DNA from: UBA7239 sp035430165
GTDB taxonomy: Bacteria; Pseudomonadota; Gammaproteobacteria; Pseudomonadales; UBA7239
Direction of reading: 5' to 3'
Assembly (NCBI GenBank): GCA_035430165.1
Contig: DAOMGE010000043.1
Span: 1-22,188 of the forward strand
DNA: 22,188 nt
The notes beneath the pieces were generated by a model. It did no database searches. It saw nothing but the letters and a program-made list of their open reading frames with translations, and was not told the DNA's origin. The position numbers and the translations under genes were made by a program. Shown here piece by piece: positions 22,184-22,188 of this stretch. Position 1 is the first letter of the stretch; each line of letters begins with the position of its first letter.

Positions 22184-22188
22184 TCCTG

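Noticed and set aside
1..22188. CRISPR array, insertion sequence, toxin-antitoxin or defence cluster
   Set aside because: No regularly spaced repeats, transposase, or characteristic paired small genes were seen on either strand.

Overview
The window is chromosomal DNA from a Gram-negative bacterium, most likely a gammaproteobacterium outside the enterics. It has a TonB/ExbB/ExbD system, outer-membrane lipoproteins, an OmpA-like protein, an M18 aminopeptidase whose start matches the Pseudomonas ApeB type, an E. coli-type SpeD, and a PiuC/YbiX hydroxylase next to a catecholate-type TonB-dependent receptor. It comes from a draft assembly: a run of exactly 100 N (17169-17268) interrupts one gene.

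Layout. (1) 1-4631 is the accessory-looking part. A small unknown protein is followed by a TPR / 2-oxoglutarate-Fe(II) oxygenase fusion in visibly A+T-richer DNA. Next come two gene remnants (a cyclic-nucleotide-binding domain and a piece resembling the C-terminal domain of an endoglycoceramidase) and a GT-C-like membrane protein. (2) 4656-8319 is housekeeping: aminopeptidase M18, a protein made of two tandem HAD-like halves, a single-domain malic enzyme, and ribosomal protein L31. (3) 8462-11400 has a BolA-family protein tightly followed by an exported protein of unknown function, an exported helical protein, and a nitroreductase. (4) 11412-11775 has a promoter, tRNA-Ser(GGA), a strong terminator, and the first ~21 codons of a phage-type integrase, the scar of an element that once sat at this tRNA. 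(5) 16750 down to 11776 (minus strand) is an iron-uptake operon, tonB-exbB-exbD-hemP-receptor-piuC. It is headed by a promoter whose spacer and -10 box are covered by a perfect 19-bp Fur-type palindrome. (6) 16782-19434 has a DUF4124 protein broken by the assembly gap, a luciferase-like flavin monooxygenase, and S-adenosylmethionine decarboxylase. (7) 19659-22183 is a four-gene envelope cassette: triple-BON periplasmic protein, DUF4398 lipoprotein, OmpA-like lipoprotein, and single-BON lipoprotein.

How they work together. The clearest functional unit is the iron operon. The receptor takes up an iron chelate across the outer membrane with energy from TonB-ExbB-ExbD, while HemP and PiuC are the usual small partners of heme and catecholate uptake. 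The four envelope genes look like one unit that anchors and stabilises the cell envelope, probably under stress. I did not find a convincing undescribed multi-gene defence or mobile system. The oddest items are the duplicated HAD-like protein with a degraded second active site, the TPR-oxygenase fusion with its small partner, the tRNA-linked integrase scar, and the in-frame pair of gene relics.
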